A DNA stretch of 12,167 nt from contig CAKJVC010000135.1 in NCBI GenBank assembly GCA_918026815.1, positions 1 through 12,167 on the forward strand, in the 5' to 3' direction. The notes under the pieces are model-generated. The model searched no databases. It was not told the DNA's origin and was given only the letters and a program-made list of their open reading frames with translations. This document shows positions 9,477 through 12,167 of this stretch, piece after piece. Each line of letters starts with the position of its first letter. The stretch's first letter is position 1. Made by a program: the position numbers and the translations under genes. The DNA comes from Chalara sp. BL73 (taxonomy: Eukaryota; Ascomycota; Leotiomycetes; Helotiales).

Positions 9477-11621
9477 CTAGGCTGTACCATCGTAATTTAT
9501 CATTGCCATGGGGTCCCAAAGTGAGATGTCTTGCCCGTCGAAATGAATATCTGGGAATATCTGGAGAGCACGGGTGTCGGGATCTGTATCAGGAATACCG
9601 GATCCATACCTCGACTTTGCGACAGAAATAATATCATTGGCATGGTCTGAGAGCAACGTATCTTTTCGTCTAATGCCATTAGATGCTAGTTGACGTCTTT
9701 GGAGTAGACTTTGCAAGCCAATTCGTGCATGGCGAGCCAGACCCCAAGCATGAGATAGCTCAGTTAAAGCTGAGTCTAAGGTAGACAGGGTTGCTGTCAT
9801 AGGGTCATTGCTCTGTTCAAGATTCATTGCTAGTACAGCATCGACAGCCATAATAGAACCATGAACAAATATTAAAGGGGCATTCTTAAGGCTGTATTGT
9901 GCTTTAAATCGATGAAGGATGGAAACGATGACGTCAATGGATGCATCACACGTAGCTGCGCATTCTTTGGCGGATGTAGACTCCTCATTGACGTCCAGGT
10001 ATGGGCGATTAAGAAGTAGCCGAACCATGTGGTAAAACATGCTGAGATGTTGTTAATAGGGATAGCTGGCATGAAACATGTACTTACTGAAGAGCAGCAA
10101 TGTTTTGTTTGACAACGTCAGAGCGTGATCCCCATCTGTCCCAACGTTGGTCGCCTGCCAGGGAGTCATGCCAATTCCAGAGCGCACCGTTAAGCCGATT
10201 CAAGGACGCAGGAATCGGATTGCTAGATACTAGTAACAGTGCTTCTCTTGACGGAGACAAGAAAGTCAGAATATCATCTATGACCGCTCCAAGCTCCACT
10301 TGTTTGTTGAGTACTTCGTCCATATCAATATTCGAGCCGCTGAGTATTTTCTTGCTTCTGAATTACGTCAACGGAGGAAGATCTAGGCACGCAGAGCACA
10401 CAAACCTTGATCGATCTAGAGCCAGGGCTCCAAAATCACTAACGCGCATAATGCTTGGTCGTATAAAGACTATACTGAACATCCTGGCCACAGTTTTAGC
10501 GACGGGACATCTCTAATCAGTTTCATCCATGGGGACTTATCGGATATGTAGCAGTTTGTATGCATACGCCGCCACGACTCGATGTCGACTAGCGACGTAC
10601 CATCTTTGATTTCTTCTAGATCCGGGAGCATCCGAATAGCCATGCCTTCGGGAGTTGTTAGCCGCATATGTTTTGAGAGCATCTTGGATGTGCTTACCGG
10701 AGTACATCCAACCTTTCGGTATATCACCTCTGCCATTTTCGTACAGTGCACAACACATCAAAGCTTGAGCTGTGGAGATATTTGGAACTAGTAGATCTGG
10801 GTTGTGGATACCTTGTTGAGCGGAATTATAGAATGAATCTGCCATGTTGCGAATGCGAGGTTCTAATGACATGAGAGCTCCAAGCGCACAGATCGAGTGC
10901 AGGAGAACCATGGTAAGGTTTGAATTCATGCTACCTATCAAATAATGCGACATGAATTCATCTTCATCTATGATAGGTATTGCTGGGTTTTGCCATTTGA
11001 AATAGAGAGGTAGACATTCCTGGATCAAGCTTTCCGGCATAACGCAGAGCGTCGCAAATGCCAACGAAAATCTGATCTGGTAGATTGACTTATATGCTCT
11101 GCTCGATATGTTCGCATGATACTTGTCGAGTACACATCAATTGGCCTATAAATTTTATGAACTTCCTCTGAGCCTCCAATTGGTGATTTTTTCGGCGACT
11201 GCAAGCCCTCCGACAAATGCGCGGAATTGGTCTTTGACTTCAAGCCCATCAAGATGGGCCTGATCGTCTTGATCAAGGCATCACGATCACTGGCTGGAGA
11301 CGCTTCCAGCTCCCAAAGAAAGTTCTCCAATTCTTGAATTCTCAATTCAAGAGATCTAACATATTCTCGGGAGACTGGAGCCCGCTTCGCATCGTCTCTT
11401 CGGTACTCGCAGTTCACACCAGCGGAGGAACATCTCCGGCATGGTGAGCTTCTTGAGCATTTAATCTACAAATGTCAGTCTAGATTGAACGATATTCTAG
11501 CCATCTCTCAAAGATACCTTGCGGATTTGACAACGTTTGCACCTATCGCCAGATTAGTTTTTCCTAGTAGCTAAAGAAGATATGAAACTGACGAGATTCT
11601 CTTCTCTTCAGGATGTGCCAT
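9477..11621 (-). CDS. Zn2Cys6 fungal transcription factor, with one apparent frameshift
   Basis: Nuclear DNA-binding regulator. Exons (minus): 11621-11593, 11542-11518, 11465-10698, 10645-10537, 10483-10406, 10357-10088, 10041-9477. Introns are 46-53 nt. The first two introns split the zinc cluster; after splicing it reads C11-X2-C-X6-C-X5-C-X2-C-X6-C37, the canonical Gal4-type pattern. A leucine-heptad dimerisation helix follows (L57, L64, L71). The middle region has GWMYSGMAIRML, then SWRRMHTNCYISDKMFSIVF and IRPSIM, typical of the fungal-specific transcription factor domain. Exon 3 ends in phase 0 but must end in phase 1; adding one T to the T4 run at 11067-11070 (minus strand) joins STRSDF to LAFATLCVMPESLI and gives 614 residues with every other phase closing exactly. 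The donor at 10536 is GTCCCC, unusual. It is divergent from the NmrA-like gene and may control it, the permease, or both. Confidence 0.88.
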
Positions 11622-11921
11622 CTTGCTTGATTTGATCTGATTTTCTTTTTGATCATATTCAGCTCATATAAACATTCAAAATGAGACTTTACCTCAAAGT
11701 TTGACACGATATTCTGTGCTGAATCGCGTCATGCTCCACGCCCCCACTTTTAAGCAAGACGACTTACGGACAGCAACTCCGTCATTTTGGCGCGCCCTTC
11801 AACCCTGCGGGGTCATGTCTTTCTCGCCTTGCTACAGCAAATATAAAGTGCACTCATAGGCATTCACTCATAAGAACTTGGAAAGTGACGCTAGTCAACG
11901 TCCAAGGAGAGCAAAGTAAAC
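11622..11921. promoter_or_regulatory. Divergent promoter between the regulator and the NmrA-like gene
   Basis: This 300-bp region serves both genes. ATATAAAG at 11841-11848 is a good TATA box for the plus-strand gene, about 75 bp before its ATG. A perfect inverted repeat ACGGA-N7-TCCGT at 11766-11782 (CGG-N9-CCG) fits a Zn2Cys6 dimer site and lies 74 bp upstream of the TATA box. Shared control, including autoregulation by the adjacent regulator, is inferred. Confidence 0.55.
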
Positions 11922-12167
11922 ATGGGTTTGAATATCCTCATCATTGGAGCTACAGGCGTGATTGGGAAATACATCACCCAGCAAATCGTCTTGGCAAAGT
12001 CAACTTTGGGCGTATCGCAATCCTTACTTCCAAAAATACCCTAGATACTAAGACACACGAGATCGAGGCCCTGAAAAAGAAGGCGTGGAGGTTTTCGTTG
12101 GCGATATCACTCGAAAAGGATGCGAAGAGTGCCTACAAAGACATTGATGTGGTTGTCTCGGCTGTAG
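11922..12167 (+). CDS. NmrA / isoflavone-reductase-like NAD(P)-binding protein, 5' part, frameshifted
   Basis: N-terminal part of an atypical short-chain dehydrogenase of the NmrA/isoflavone reductase group; these bind NAD(P)H as reductases or as redox sensors. The start MGLNILIIGATGVIGKYI holds the dinucleotide-binding GATGVIG motif (about residues 9-15). The frame as written stops at about 12050-12052. Family-like sequence continues in other frames: FGRIAILTSKNTLDTKTHEI, then EGVEVFVGDIT, then DAKSAYKDIDVVVSAV to the window edge. That needs one base added near 12002-12003, one added in the A5 run at 12074-12078, and one removed at about 12114-12119. The last two shifts cancel, so 37 or so bases between them are read out of frame. 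It is transcribed away from the Zn2Cys6 regulator. Truncated by the window, so length and C-terminal substrate region cannot be judged. Indel errors or a pseudogene are both possible. Confidence 0.72.

Noticed and set aside
1..12167. Secondary-metabolite biosynthetic cluster
   Set aside because: Permease, regulator, reductase and oxidoreductase are suggestive, but no core synthase is visible and spacing and strands are unremarkable.
1..12167. Repeat-induced point mutation as cause of the broken genes
   Set aside because: The breaks are single-base indels, not C-to-T changes making stops, and RIP does not create indels.

Overview
The window looks like filamentous ascomycete (Pezizomycotina) chromosomal DNA. 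The evidence is short GT-AG introns (about 42-73 nt) with CTAAC-like branch sites, a Zn2Cys6 regulator with a long C-terminal region, a fungal-type alpha-glucoside permease, and a TATA-containing promoter. There is no bacterial operon structure, tRNA, rRNA or CRISPR array.

Layout, left to right: an AIF/AMID-like FAD oxidoreductase (minus, 3' end outside the window); a broken, multi-frame gene with two C-terminal hydrophobic segments (minus, about 1858-2473); an intact GNAT acetyltransferase with one intron (plus, 3526-4285); a sugar/alpha-glucoside MFS permease with four introns (minus, 5454-7221); a small secreted protein with five introns (minus, 8030-9015); a seven-exon Zn2Cys6 transcription factor (minus, 9477-11621); and, divergent from it, the 5' end of an NmrA/isoflavone-reductase-like NAD(P)-binding protein (plus, 11922 to the right edge). 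Gene-poor stretches of 0.3-1.2 kb separate them.

The most striking property is that almost every gene except the acetyltransferase needs a one-base frame correction, usually in or next to a short homopolymer, to keep a family-like protein. The amino-acid sequence stays good on both sides of each break and the exon phases close once one base is allowed. This looks more like uncorrected indel errors in the read or assembly than like decay of genes, which would also add stops and substitutions. Real pseudogenisation is not excluded, especially at 1858-2473 and in the NmrA-like gene.

Functionally the set (permease, secreted protein, regulator, reductase, acetyltransferase, oxidoreductase) resembles an accessory nutrient-use or detoxification neighbourhood. 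I see no polyketide synthase, NRPS, terpene synthase or other core biosynthetic enzyme, so I do not call a biosynthetic cluster. Candidate control sites are a CGG/CCG palindrome around a CCAAT box and a 15-bp inverted repeat before the permease, and an ACGGA-N7-TCCGT palindrome in the divergent regulator/reductase promoter.
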